A DNA stretch of 5,160 nt, from the NCBI GenBank assembly GCA_038232935.1, contig JBBSMX010000208.1, forward strand, positions 1-5,160. Reading direction: 5' to 3'. The notes under the pieces are model-generated. The model had not been told where the DNA came from and did no database searches. It saw only the letters and a list, made by a program, of their open reading frames with translations. Shown here one piece after another: positions 5,071 through 5,160 of the stretch. This DNA is from JBBSMX01 sp038232935 (lineage in GTDB: Bacteria > Bacteroidota > Rhodothermia > Rhodothermales > JANQRZ01). How positions within the stretch are numbered: the first letter of the stretch is position 1; every line of letters begins with the position of its first letter. Made by a program: the position numbers and the translations under genes.

Positions 5071-5160
5071 AGGCATACGGGGTCTGGCGTCGCACGGAGG
5101 CACGACGCGGCTCCAAGAGCGTAGCACCACCTTCCTAGATCTCAAAGGTCTCCGCCAGCA
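5071..5160. other. Unassigned right edge
   Basis: I recognise no gene here. A perfect 6-base stem, GCGTCG at 5087-5092 with CGACGC at 5103-5108, encloses a 10-base loop. On the minus strand a frame entering from the right edge stops at 5135-5137 (ending LAETFEI), which could be the end of a neighbouring gene but is only seven codons long. Confidence 0.25.

Noticed and set aside
5026..5160. Integron attC-like site (ATAACAAGGTGGG... with TCAAGAGG)
   Set aside because: The left part is suggestive, but no GTTRRRY box and no complementary right half occur in the remaining bases.
1..5160. tRNA, rRNA or CRISPR array
   Set aside because: No cloverleaf, rRNA-like stretch or regularly spaced direct repeats were seen on reading both strands.

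Overview
This is a GC-rich bacterial segment of ordinary chromosomal genes that runs into an accessory patch at its right end. The tRNA-dihydrouridine synthase has the DusB form familiar from Bacteroidota. No clear Shine-Dalgarno sequence precedes the main starts, and some upstream elements resemble the Bacteroidota TAnnTTTG box. With the very high GC at third codon positions, this points to a GC-rich member of the Rhodothermota/Bacteroidota (Rhodothermus, Salinibacter or Rubricoccus type). The lineage is an inference from gene style; there is no rRNA in the window.

Layout, left to right. Bases 2-109 hold an open frame that may be the tail of an upstream gene, possibly a transposase. Bases 164-1213 (+) encode an ABC-transporter substrate-binding lipoprotein with no permease or ATPase in view. 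It meets, tail to tail with a 15-base overlap, a secreted DUF1223 thioredoxin-like protein (1199-1984, -). A 94-base divergent spacer then leads to fluC/crcB, a fluoride channel (2079-2459, +). A strong hairpin at 2469-2520 separates fluC from two tiny tandem membrane-protein genes on the minus strand (2565-2834 and 2861-3085), both resembling the PLDc_N domain. dusB follows on the plus strand (3208-4275).

The most interesting part lies right of dusB. A gene for a small ParB/sulfiredoxin-fold-like protein (4321-4707) has clearly lower GC at third positions than dusB. Just after it, bases 4729-4806 contain a second, diverged copy of the last 24 codons of dusB including the stop, with one two-codon insertion. 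The small gene is therefore bracketed by two versions of the dusB 3' end. This is what would be left if DNA had entered the 3' end of dusB while supplying a replacement tail, or if a second dusB had been eroded. Beyond the relic lies the start of a GNAT acetyltransferase gene that breaks off after about 52 residues.

The genes do not form one pathway: solute uptake, an envelope redox-like protein, fluoride efflux, membrane miniproteins and tRNA modification sit side by side in short transcription units. No CRISPR array, tRNA, rRNA or complete mobile element was seen.
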